This document shows, piece by piece, positions 10,158 to 19,153 of a stretch of 34,771 bases of DNA (the first letter of the stretch is position 1; each line of letters opens with the position of its first letter). This DNA comes from Chara braunii. Lineage: Eukaryota > Streptophyta > Charophyceae > Charales > Characeae. The translations under genes and the position numbers were made by a program. The notes beneath the pieces were generated by a model. It had not been told where the DNA came from and made no database searches. It saw only the letters and a list, made by a program, of their open reading frames with translations. The DNA lies in assembly GCA_003427395.1 (NCBI GenBank), contig BFEA01000575.1, positions 221,800 to 256,570 of the forward strand. Reading direction: 5' to 3'.

Positions 10158-10937
10158 ATGCTTCACATGTCATCAAAATTTACAAACCTCTTCGACCTAG
10201 TGCTGGAAGGCAGAATGTTTTCGCACTTGTTTCCCTATGGGCGCGGGCACTCGGGAGAAGAAAAATGGAGAATCGTTGTGTCGCGCCAGCTCTGTGCAAA
10301 GCATTACTGTCTATTGAGCTCTAGACGCTTTGCGCAGGACCCGTACTATTGTACGACCACCTTTGACCATCTTTCTTTGAATCGCGGATACATGTTTTCT
10401 CACCTCACATGTAAAATGCAGCCGTGTTTGCACCAGGTGATCGCCAATATCACGACAGAGATGCTCAGCGCCGGATTGAAAAACAGCTGTCGCCGAAGGG
10501 TTGGCCTCCGAGCTCCCGATACAGACCCTGCAGTGACGGATCTGCTTCGGCATGTTGAATGTGCTTCTGCGTATGTTTGGGGTAGCAATGCAGAACGACG
10601 TGCACGTCGACAAGAAGCTTTTGCGCTTTGTGCTCGCTTTCGACAGCCAGCGCTCTTTATTACGCTCACCCCAAACACTGACACTGAGTTCGCACTCGCA
10701 GCGTACGTTGGCCTTCTTACCGTCGGTGAGTTTTGTAATGTGTTTATCAACAATCCGAATGTTCAGACTGATGATCTAAAATGTTTATCTATGGCAGACA
10801 ATGTCGCTTCCGCACGGCTCTTTGATCGAATCATGCACGTTGTTTTTTACAATGTGCTTGGTTTAGACAGAGCTATACAAAAAGTACCCCCGAAGGCGGC
10901 CTGTTTGGCCCCGTCCAGGCGTATTTCGAAATGGTAG
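10158..10937 (+). pseudogene. Helitron protein: Helitron_like_N domain (copy 1)
   Basis: The frame includes MFSHLFPYGRGHSGEEKW, the typical LFPxGxGG-like opening of Helitron_like_N. It continues with an Arg-rich middle (VWGSNAERRARRQEAF) and the conserved core RQPALFITLTPNTDTEFA, corresponding to the family pattern of PxLFITLxPxD. This domain is the N-terminal part of the rolling-circle initiator. The frame runs off near 10885 because copy 1 has five A residues where copy 2 has six (CAAAAAGT against CAAAAAAGT). After correction the frame continues into the HUH motif. Upstream it is separated from the DUF6570 region by a frame change near 10070-10160. Confidence 0.85.
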
Positions 10938-11960
10938 AAAAGGAAGGTTGTGGCATACTGCATTTGCATTGTCTTATCTGGCTTGAGAACACGGCCCCTA
11001 TAACTCGTGATTTTGACGATTGAACGAAATTTGATGCTCTCTTCAGTGATCAAGTTGCGCGGTATGTGGACAACATAATTTCGGCATCCACGCCGCGAGA
11101 TGCTTATCATCTTCCTTGTTCGCAGTGTCATGCACCGTCGTTGGCCTACCAAACCCATGCGTCGCCATGTGCAGCCCTGTGCTCGTCGTTTCGGAAACGG
11201 GGGTCACAACCGTTCGCTGAACCGCTGAGTGCAGAGTGTATATACATTGTCATGCTTTGGTGAGTTCGCATCATATGCAACGTCAAAGCATTTTGAAAGG
11301 CACTTTGTCTCCTGCTTACGACGATATCCGTCAAAAAAATGAAGCTTGTGCTTCTTTCACTAGGCTGGCAGGTGATCCGTTTCAAGTGCATATGACAAGT
11401 CGGAAGATGCTCGCGATGTCAGCCCGCTCGCTGCTCTTTTTATCGACGCTCCCAGTAATTTTGTATCTTGTCCAAACGCGCCATTGGGCTCATACAGGGT
11501 CGGGCTTCAAAAACACCTGTGTTAACATAAATGCAGTAGTTTGTCGTTATCAGTTCCCACGCTCGCACTGCGAGCGAACGATTTTACGAAAAAGCGGTGT
11601 GGAGCTTAAACGGAATCTCGGTGATGAATATATCAATGCGTACAACGACGTCATGTTATCAACATTTAAATGCAACCACGATATACATCCCTTGTTTGGC
11701 AGTGCGGAGACTGTTGATCGTGTCTTCTAATGTTGTCGATAGGCAACAAAGGATAAGCACAAAGTGGATTGCAAAATTGCACTACGGTTAGCAGCGTTCG
11801 ACGCACGCTGTGAACGTGAAAGAATTACAGAAAAGCACACCGAAATGTCATCAGAAACTAAAACCCGGCGCCGCCTCTCCTCTAAACTTTTTAGCATAAC
11901 GAACAAGCAAGAAACCGCTAGCCCGTTGTGTGCAGTCTATCTTTTGCTGTAGTCGTGCGT
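10881..11960 (+). pseudogene. Helitron Rep catalytic region (HUH and two-Tyr motifs), copy 1
   Basis: Just after the poly-A frameshift the translation reads GGLFGPVQAYF and then ILHLHCLIWLE. This is the HUH metal-binding motif, with His codons at 10961-10963 and 10967-10969, both intact. Frame is lost again between 11022 (TGA) and 11260. A later frame (11236-11730) carries VCRYQFPRSHCERTIL and NAYNDVMLSTFKCNHDIH, typical of the segment before the active-site tyrosines. The YxxxY position, which in Helitrons attacks DNA, is encoded by TAA (11728-11730) and TAG (11740-11742) here, where copy 2 has TAC and TAT. The ATKDK sequence after it is intact. This Rep cannot be catalytic under the standard code. 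Confidence 0.85.
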
Positions 11961-13100
11961 GTACCTTAGTCACGATTCGAGGGTGCTCCCTCTCTTCCAC
12001 ATGTGAAAACAGTTGCAGAACGATCCCGACACTTTGTATTCAGTAGAAAAGACGAATTCAGATTATGCCATTAAACGCCCTTTGGATGATTATGTCTTTC
12101 GGCCGTTGGTGTTGACACATATATCTTTGCATAAATTTATAATACATTTCTACACATGCGATAGATCAACGGCTGCAACAGCCGATGGCAACTTCCTGGA
12201 AATCCATCCATTGTACACGCGCAAGACTTTGGCACGCCGGAGGCTCCCCGTCGTCCCTGTTGTGTGGGATTCGGCGCGCATTCCTGATCTGAGAGCATAT
12301 GCAGACGACGACGGTAAAACTCTTCATGCGCAATTGTCCTTGTTGCTCTTTAAACCTTTATGAATCCTCACAGATTTGGTTGCAATTAGGAATATGTGGC
12401 ATGACATGTTTTTGTCGTTCTATGAGGATATGCCTGCATATGTGTGTGGTATCATATTGCAAGAGAACGTGCAGCACACGTGCGCAGTCAAAGACCTGCT
12501 GAGCAGACTGACGATAATCTTTGTTCAAACTCCAATAATGAAGTGTCGGATGACTCGTCGAACGCCTTTGTACCGTTGTGCTCTCCGTCTGATGACGACT
12601 CTCTGAATGGCGCCGTGTCGAACCCTGACCACGACGGCGCAAATAAGCTTATGATCGCTGGCAACCTTACAACCCCGTGGGCTGTTTTGGGTTTGCCATC
12701 TGAACTGATAACATCATCTGCCGCGATTACGCTTGATATGTATAAGGATATGGCCCCTAGCGACTCCTCGTCGGCCGGATGTTGCTTACGGCAAACTATA
12801 GATGACCTTGATGTTGTACATGCTTGGATCAAAACGCCGCCCTCTCTGATTAACGACGCCGACGCAACTCCAAGTGGTTGGCATCAGCTCCCTCGACCAA
12901 CTCGTATTCGATTAATCACGAATGGACTGCTGGCTTGTAATAAGGACTTCGTTGGTACGCGCGCTTCGAAGCGTGCTGCATTAGACGCCTGTCCTTTCCC
13001 TACAATCTCTAAAGTCTCTGCACAGTTTTCTCTTTGTAACAAACAACATCTTGCGTTCTCATTGCTCGCCGATGCCCTCGTTATAACTTGGCTATCCCAA
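11961..13100 (+). pseudogene. Helitron protein: Rep C-terminal part and linker to helicase (copy 1)
   Basis: Frame 12013-12363 carries DYAIKRPLDDYVFRPLVL, corresponding to the DDYxxRP block of Helitron proteins, and LLLFKPL, the start of the LFxPWR block. The conserved Arg codon is TGA at 12361-12363, where copy 2 has CGA. Frame 12444-13100 is an acidic, Asp/Ser-rich linker and a region leading to the helicase (for example FPTISKVSAQFSLCNKQHLA). A TAG at 11950-11952 (CAG in copy 2) and a TGA near 12004 (CTA in copy 2) break the front part. No independent function is expected for this stretch. Confidence 0.7.
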
Positions 13101-13520
13101 GTGAAAGCAGAGGACCTGCCCAAGCCGATACCGCTACAACATATGACTTCTGTTATTGAAAAACAGCAGCTCCTTATGTTCCTCACTAGCGAAGGCGGTA
13201 CCGACAAATCTCACGTTATCGCAGTCATCAATACATTTGTGAAACGGTGGTTACATCCGAGGAGCGTTGTGAAAACTGCAATGACTGTCAAGGCCGCAAT
13301 TTTCATTGTCGGAGTGACGTTCCATAGCTGGTTTAGGATGCATAATCTGGAATCAGAATGTCGTTTCGAGCGACGACAAGCGCAGCTGAAAGGCATACCA
13401 AGCTTCACGCCGAGCTCGATTTACTTGTGATCGACGAATTAAGCATGATGGATAAAGACGCGTTCTTGCGTCTTGACCATGCTCTTCGAGCTGCGAGAAA
13501 GCTCGACATCCCCTTCGGCT

Positions 13521-13762
13521 GTATACATATACTGCCCACAGGGGACTTTTTCCAGCTCCCTCCCGTGAATGGTACCCCGGTCTATTTCGACCCTCTACTA
13601 AAACAAAGCGCATACAACTGCGGACCATGAAGTATTTAACATGTTACATATACTGCCCACAGGGGACTTTTTCCATCTCCCTCCTGTGAATGGTACCCCG
13701 GTCTATTTCGACCCTCTACTAAAACAAAGCGCATACAACTGCGGACCATGAAGTATTTAACA
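13521..13762 (+). repeat. 121-bp tandem duplication next to the adapter artifact
   Basis: Segment 13521-13641 (helicase motif III and after) is repeated at 13642-13762. Part of it recurs after the adapter pair from 13813. Copy 2 has only one copy of this segment. Because it touches the Nextera palindrome, it is more likely a chimeric read or assembly product than a genomic duplication. Confidence 0.8.
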
Positions 13763-13774
13763 TGTTACATATAC

Positions 13775-13812
13775 CTGTCTCTTATACACATCTAGATGTG
13801 TATAAGAGACAG
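13775..13812. other. Inverted pair of Tn5/Nextera mosaic ends (library artifact)
   Basis: 13775-13793 is CTGTCTCTTATACACATCT, the 19-base Tn5 mosaic end used in Nextera libraries. 13794-13812 is its exact reverse complement. Read in frame it gives the peptide SYTHLDVYKRQ, well known from contaminated database proteins. The flanks are duplicated genome sequence. I treat this as residual adapter in the assembly, not a biological transposon end. Confidence 0.97.
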
Positions 13813-14767
13813 GGTCTATTTCGACCCTCTACTAAAACAAAGCGCATACAACTGCGGACCATGAAGCATTTAACATGTCGGGATCCTGAATGGGGTCGCT
13901 ATTGTACATATGCGAGAATGGATGTTTGGGAAGACAGGTTCATCGAAATCATCAACAACCGCCTTTTGGAAAACATAGATCCAAGTGTGCGCTGAAATTT
14001 TGTTCGGTCTAAAGATGGGCATTTTTCAATTTTCATAGCTTAGGACAACGAAAACCGTATACAGCTTCTCCATTTGTATACATGTACAATATGTAAATTG
14101 TTGCCATGCGAGCACCACCCTGTTCGCATCGTGGCGGACTTTGGCCCGAAGTTAAAAAACAAGGATATACATGATGTCGATTTTGTGATGTCTTTACCGG
14201 ATAACAAGCTTGGATGCTTCGCTGCTTTCCTTGACCTCTTACTTGGCATGCCTGTTCTGTTCACGCAAAACGTTGACCTTGCCCACGGCATTGTGAACGG
14301 GATCTTTGACGTTCTTTATTCTTTCCAATTTCCTAAATGCACAACATTTTCTCTGTTTCATGACATAAATGTCGATATTCAGGTATTGCTCGCTAGCTGC
14401 CCGTCGAACCTTGCCCTAGTTCATATCCTTCGCCGTTTTACGTTCGAACCATTCCCGTCAATGCTCTCGCATGGCCCGCCCTCGGACTTTTATCCAGTGT
14501 TTAAACGACGACCGTATGGGTCTATCAAAGTAGACTTGCCAACTTTTGCACACATGCCCCAGAGAGTATGTTATGTATGCCTTTTGCAACTTCCCTTCAT
14601 TTCTGCCATCGCTTCGACCGTTTACAGAATCCAGGGGGAAACACTGTCGTCCCTCGTCGTTGCCGAATGGAAAACCTGTTCAAATGACATCCACAGACGA
14701 AAGCACAACGTTCCTCAACAAAGCTATATCATTGTCTCGCGGGTTGTTAATCGCTCAGCCTTACATT

Positions 14768-15689
14768 AAAATCATTCACGAAAGATCTTGCTGCCTTCTT
14801 TCAACCACATCCAGCTGTTGTCCGTGAACACTTGCGTCTTGAAACATTTTCAAATGGTCTCCTTTCTCACATTGGCACAACCTTTTCCATCCTCACTGTT
14901 GCCGCACCATCTGCTTTCCCTTCCCACAATGTTATGCATCGTCAGCAACATAAACGTTCGTGTTCTCTATCGCCTATCCAAAATGCCTCAACAAAAAAAA
15001 GATCGTTACCCTGAACGCATGTTTTGTCACAGCCCATCACATCCCCGTCTGTTTTTCGGGTTGCCGCTAAAACATCACAGCCAGGTCTACAGTCATTGCT
15101 GTGTTCTGTTTCTTCATCTGTTCCTGTTCTGCCTTGGACATCGCCTCAACAACAGTCACATTTCGCCTCCGACTGTCCATACCACAGTCTCCACGGGATA
15201 GTTTGGCTCAGCGATGTTCCTATCGGGGACTACATAAATTTATTAATGGAAACCTTTCTATCAGTCCTCACAGCGATCAGTTTTGCGTATGCCCACAATA
15301 TTGCACGCAATTACCTGGCTTTCGCTAACCAGCCTATCGATGCACGCTGCCGTCCACGACCTTCCCATGCCTTTGAGCACTTTTTCCTGCCTCTACATAT
15401 GCATGGTAATCACTGGGCGCTTGGCTACATTGATATACAAAACCGTCGCTTGTTTTTTTACGATAGTCTTCATCATTCGAGCTCTTCGTTTCCTCACAAT
15501 ATACCTCGATGGTTACGACAACGTTCTGATTGCTTTCATGACTTTGTCGACACACAATGCTTGAACATTTGGGACCCTGTCCAAACAAATTCGCATAACT
15601 GTGGAGTTTTCATGCTTGTTACGATACGACATTTGCTGTTCACACCACCTTATTTACATATAAGTGATTTCAGCCAACAAGATATGTAG
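14768..15689 (+). pseudogene. Helicase C-terminus fused to ULP-B, a second C48 cysteine peptidase (copy 1)
   Basis: The frame begins TLKSFTKDLAAFFQPHP...VREHLRL, the usual end of a Helitron helicase. It crosses a Ser/Pro/Gln-rich linker (one TGA at 15012-15014, CGA in copy 2) and enters a C48 domain. Counting from 15024, the catalytic residues are His130 (NHWALGY, codon 15411-15413), Asp147 (FFYDSLH), Gln187 (DPVQTNS) and Cys193 (HNCGVFM). The LHGIVW...IGDYINLLM block matches ULP-A. The 4-nt gap separating it from motif VI in this copy is absent in copy 2, so the ancestral protein was one chain. It ends at TAG 15687-15689, but residues encoded after it (FYQSFIYDEL) still match ULP-A. Confidence 0.75.
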
Positions 15690-15866
15690 TTTTACCAGTC
15701 GTTTATCTATGATGAACTGGTGACAAAAGTTCTCAAAGCTATAATTCCTCATCCTTATTATCGATTTCCTGTTCCGCCCTACTACCGATGCTTGAACCAC
15801 ACCACATATTTATTCACACTATATTTTATGCTGCTTATACAGCGTATGTCATTTTGTATCCAGATC

Positions 15867-16537
15867 ATGGTTGCTTCCCGAAACGCCGTTGATAACATAC
15901 CCATGGTGTTTCCTCCGCTTAAGTGCAATCGTCCGTATCTACGTGATCAATTATGTATGTCGAACGAAGCCAGGAAGCAGAAGCGAGTGAAACACAATGA
16001 GATTGTTCATACGAATACCCTGGAGATGGAAGGGAAATTCTGGAGCTCGCAAGAGCTGGCAAACCTAAAACGCCAGCTGAAGTCGTTGAAAAATGATATT
16101 TTGTGCACCATCTCTGGAGGTGGGCAGGTGATACGTATGTGCTGGACATCACGCTTGCGGACATGGACCAGCAGGATGCAGTGCAAGCCACACATTTGAA
16201 TTTATCAAATACATATGGCGATGCACAAAATGACATTTTGCCGCTTCTGCTCAGGGGAACCGTGTATGATTTGGATGAAAGATACACATTGCCTCTGATA
16301 GGAACTGTTATCACATTCACTCATACAACGGGACTTAAATACTTCGGCAAATAGCTGCTACCATACTTCAACTCAAACATGCGTGCTATGCACCCGCAAC
16401 CGCTCATGTCTGCGTCGACGAGCGAGGTCGGTGCAACATCGGCCTCTGCTGACACGCATGCATCCCCGGACATCCCAAACACAACGCGTTCCGTTGGAAC
16501 ACACAAACCCGACGATTCTGCTTTGGAACCAGTTTGA
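15867..16537 (+). pseudogene. Orphan gene Y, copy 1 (paralog of Z)
   Basis: The start is ATG 15867, conserved in copy 2. The first frame gives MVASRNAVDN...RVKHNEIVHTNTLEME, then frame shifts near 16030-16090. The second frame (16103-16537) gives LADMDQQDAVQATHLNLSN, RYTLPLIGTVITFTHTT and, after a TAG at 16352-16354 (CAG in copy 2), a Thr/Ser/Ala-rich tail ending at TGA 16535-16537. I recognise no known domain. The core aligns with gene Z about 1.5 kb downstream: VHH, MDxQxAVQ, TTxxxY and FNxN in the same order and spacing. The function is unknown. It lies 178 bp after the end of ULP-B. Confidence 0.6.
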
Positions 16538-16850
16538 AAAATGTGAGGCTGATATGCCGTTGTTGTGCGATTTTGGATTTGCTTACGGGTGTTGTGCAAA
16601 CTATCATGTTTCGGAATGTTTTTTTTTAAGGCTCCCGGGTGCTAAAAGGGATTGGCAATAAAAATACGCCCTTTCCAAGGCCCCTCCTGGCCCGACCCGC
16701 GAAGTCCCTCCTGCTAGTCCCTCCTGCTACTGAGCTCAAGAAAGTGGGGCAACCGGATGTCTTAGTTCCTGGTTCTACTAAATGACTGCTGCTATGTGCT
16801 ATACATACACAATTATTCTACCTGCGTGATGTGTCCAATTTGACTTCGCG

Positions 16851-16877
16851 AAAGTGTTGAACCCGCTCCCTCTCTTC

Positions 16878-16963
<86 letters not shown>

Positions 16964-17100
16964 TCTCATATCCGTACAATACCTCTCTCTCTCTTTCTCT
17001 AAAAGTGTTGAACCCGCTCCCTCTCTTCGTATGTATATATATATGTGTGTGTTCTCATATCCGTACGGTACCTCTCTCTCTCTTTCTCTAGCTCTCTCTC
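16851..17100 (+). repeat. Tandem duplication of a CT/TA-bearing module
   Basis: Two copies of the module AGTGTTGAACCCGCTCCCTC...TATGTATATATA...GTGTGTTCTCATATCCGTAC...CTCTCTTTCTCTA begin near 16851 and 17003. The first contains the long (TA)n array 16883-16952, the second only a short one. Copy 2 has a single module at about 31408-31500, so the duplication is private to copy 1 or was lost. Confidence 0.75.
16883..16952 (+). repeat. (TA)n microsatellite
   Basis: About 70 bp of uninterrupted TA followed by a short (TG)n. It is absent at the same place in copy 2. Confidence 0.95.
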
Positions 17101-17269
17101 TCTCTCTCTCTGTGTATGTGTGTGTGAGAGAAAACGACAGAGACAAAAGTGTAGAGAGAGGAAGAGAGAACAGGTAAGTTCTCAAGTCCACATGTGCTTT
17201 GATGCTATGTCATTTCATCATGTGATTTGCAGAGTTTGCGTTCATAGCACACTATAGCACTGTTAGTTG

Positions 17270-17313
17270 AGATCACATCATAGTGCAGCCATAGCATACG
17301 CACAACGAAATGT

Positions 17314-17349
<36 letters not shown>

Positions 17350-17610
17350 TCTCTAACATGGCATACGAATAACATCGTACATTACGCATAATGTATACTG
17401 CGAGTTGTCGTGCGCGCAGCATGCCATGGTCCATAATATGAGGTGACCTGGCATAACATAGCATTACCCATAGCACATTTTAGCGCTGATGTTTGGTAAT
17501 ACAGCATAGTGTAGCCATAACATAAGTACAACGAAATATATTCATAGTATACATGCAACGTGATATGACCGGCTATGAGCACAATAAACATTGTCCATAA
17601 TATCAGGTCT
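17270..17610. repeat. CATA-motif degenerate direct repeat
   Basis: Two similar blocks about 225 bp apart (near 17280 and 17505) share CATAGTG.AGCCATA.CATA and ACAACGAAAT. TGTCCATAATAT/GGTCCATAATAT recurs near 17428 and 17592. Similar CATAG-rich sequence occurs at 31670-31985 (copy 2) and 21130-21370. No coding content was found. Confidence 0.55.
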
Positions 17611-17875
17611 CTCTGTCTGTTTGTCTGTCTCTCTCTCTCTCTATATCTGCGCCCTCATGAATTGTGCAAAAATGCGTTGTTATATTCCGGTGCGTTCAAA
17701 TGTCTAGAAATTTGCCACCACGTACACCGGTTCTCTTTGCTAACACCGTCGCTTATAGACCGTCCAGATGATTGTTTGATATTCTGTGTTGCTGTCGCAT
17801 CTGTTTACACTATGTGGTGCTCAATCTGATCAATCTCCCGCTCTTCTTCCGTTTGTGGTGCTGCAGACACACACC

Positions 17876-18550
17876 ATGGCAGGCAAACCGATACTGCAAG
17901 CATTGGACGCCTCATTGCACCAACAAGAATGCTCGCATCGTATAATATACACATCTCTCCCAAAATTCAGAGAGTATATCCGCCACCGCCCCGCTGACGA
18001 TGCAGGCATCATTGCAGAACGATTTCTGCTGGTGCACCATGTTATTCACCATCAAGGACGCAGACGCATTGTACACATGTATATTCTGGGCATGGACGAA
18101 CAACAAGCAGTCCAACAGATACATGCAGTGCTGTCGACCGACATCTGTCGCACGCGCCGCGACATTATGCCGTACTTGCGAAGGGCCGTCGTCTACAGTT
18201 GCAGCTCGCAGGCCGTGGTGCCGCCTGTCCGCTCTTCTGTCGCATTTCGCCGTACAACCGGGCATCGGTACAGCGACAATCCAGTGATAGCATCGTTCAA
18301 CACAAACACCGAGAGTTTGCATGTTTGTCCTCCCCCTGTTTGCGTACAAGTTGTGCAGCACAGTCGGCCCCCAAGTCCCGCTCGTGCTCCTGCTTCTATG
18401 ATGGGCCGTACTGATGTTTGCCCACTGCAGGGCAGCACACCCTTGCCCGAAGCGGCCACTAGTGATCTACACGAAGCGACGAACTTCTCATTACCTGTCT
18501 TTCCACAATATTACATCACGACTTTGCTGCCGGCAGTCATTGACGCTTGA
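17876..18550 (+). CDS. Orphan gene Z, intact copy (224 aa)
   Basis: ATG 17876 sits in a CACCATGG context and the frame is open for 224 codons to TGA. Residues 1-145 form a compact, His/Arg-rich part: LVHHVIHHQGRRRIVH at 52-67, MDEQQAVQ at 73-80, RRDIMPYLRR at 94-103 and FNTN at 141-144. Residues 150-200 are Pro/Ser-rich and likely flexible. The end is hydrophobic (ITTLLPAVIDA). No known domain, signal peptide or membrane segment was recognised. The 20-144 region aligns with gene Y, indicating an ancient duplication inside the element. Copy 2 has the same gene with a frameshift. All Gln codons here are CAA/CAG, and the stop position is conserved (TGA here, TAA in copy 2). It may be an accessory factor of the Helitron, but that is only inferred from its position. 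Confidence 0.65.
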   Translation: MAGKPILQALDASLHQQECSHRIIYTSLPKFREYIRHRPADDAGIIAERFLLVHHVIHHQGRRRIVHMYILGMDEQQAVQQIHAVLSTDICRTRRDIMPYLRRAVVYSCSSQAVVPPVRSSVAFRRTTGHRYSDNPVIASFNTNTESLHVCPPPVCVQVVQHSRPPSPARAPASMMGRTDVCPLQGSTPLPEAATSDLHEATNFSLPVFPQYYITTLLPAVIDA

Positions 18551-18628
18551 TATCCAAGACGAGGTCAATACACTTGTTTTCTTCAAGAAGTTCTTTTTCC
18601 ATCTTCATAGAACACGAAGGAGAGGTCA

Positions 18629-18811
18629 ATGTGCAAGAGTTCAGGGAGCAACGATTCAACATGCAACTTCAACAATGATAGTTTCGGGAGCAGAGATGTT
18701 AACGCATTGCCTAATACTGGAAAGTGGATACTGCTTCCGCCTCGTTTGCCGTTTCGCAGACCATATACATACCACCTGTGCTTCTCGTCGCTAACAAACT
18801 GTTTCTTTTAG
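18629..18811 (+). CDS. Small ORF downstream of Z (60 aa)
   Basis: ATG 18629 to TAG 18809-18811, Ser/Asn-rich at the start (SSGSNDSTCNFNND) and aromatic/Arg-rich later. Copy 2 has the same ORF length (33042-33233), but a Trp codon has become TGA. Length preservation over two copies is weak support. It is perhaps a real small protein or just a conserved transcript segment. Confidence 0.25.
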   Translation: MCKSSGSNDSTCNFNNDSFGSRDVNALPNTGKWILLPPRLPFRRPYTYHLCFSSLTNCFF

Positions 18812-19153
18812 TGTTTTTTTTTTTTTTTTTCTCTTTAGTTTAGAAAAATGCTTAAAATTCGCAACTTGTACATACCAAAACTGCTTTGTTCAAATGAAAT
18901 GCGTACGTTGAGATGTGTTGCTTGGCGTGTCCACGTGTATGCCGCATATCGATGCCTGTTCATAAGATACTTTGGCTTTCTTTTCCCCTTCACTTCATTT
19001 CTACACCCCCTCCCCCCGAAATAATCTTAAAAATTATCTTTCTTGTCAGTTTCTGTCGATAATCAGTCCGTGGGTGCAAAGTGCTGGATCGTGCCCCCCG
19101 GTTGAAGCAGACATCTAGCCTGCCTATGCAGCAACATTTTAGTGAACGTGCTC
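18812..19153. other. T-rich spacer, no gene seen
   Basis: It begins with a T run near 18814-18830, then AT-rich and C-rich sequence. The same sequence, with substitutions and small indels, follows the small ORF in copy 2 (33234-33539). Confidence 0.4.

Larger units (their letters stand above)
13101..14767 (+). pseudogene. PIF1-type Helitron helicase domain (copy 1)
   Basis: Superfamily 1B motifs appear in order. Walker A is MFLTSEGGTDKSHVI (13188-13211), with Asp where Gly of GTGKS is expected. Motif Ia-like TAMTVKAAIFIVGVTFHSW follows. Walker B is LLVIDELSMMD (DE at 13433-13438). Motif III is GDFFQLPPV (13541-13567). The C-terminal lobe (14074-14769) has GMPVLFTQN near 14248, then QLPFISAIASTVYRIQGETL (motif V-like) and IIVSRVV (motif VI-like). 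Breaks: one C lost near 13406 (copy 2 has CCC), a duplication/adapter artifact at 13642-13812, ~52 bp missing near 13878, TGA 13993-13995 (CGA in copy 2), TAG 14041-14043 (TTG in copy 2) and a 4-nt loss near 14765. Its normal role is unwinding during rolling-circle transposition. Confidence 0.85.
16538..17875. other. Microsatellite-rich spacer between Y and Z (copy 1)
   Basis: No gene is seen. It contains a T/C-rich stretch, a long (TA)n tract, short (CT)n tracts near 17072-17112, 17311-17355 and 17626-17642, and a CATA-motif repeat region. Just upstream of Z there is a short polypyrimidine (CTCTTCTTCC, 17841-17850) and CTGCAG, which could act as a splice acceptor. Copy 2 has the same order of blocks at 31106-32314, with array lengths changed. 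Confidence 0.7.

Noticed and set aside
13775-13812. A natural Tn5-like transposon insertion
   Set aside because: Only the two 19-base ends are present, back to back with nothing between and no 9-bp target duplication. This is the typical pattern of library adapter residue.
16799-17191. Minus- and plus-strand ORFs with Tyr-Ile and Arg-Glu repeats
   Set aside because: They are translations of (TA)n and (CT)n microsatellites without other content.
17270-17610. CRISPR-like array
   Set aside because: The repeats are degenerate, unevenly spaced and mixed with microsatellites. The DNA is clearly eukaryotic in character.
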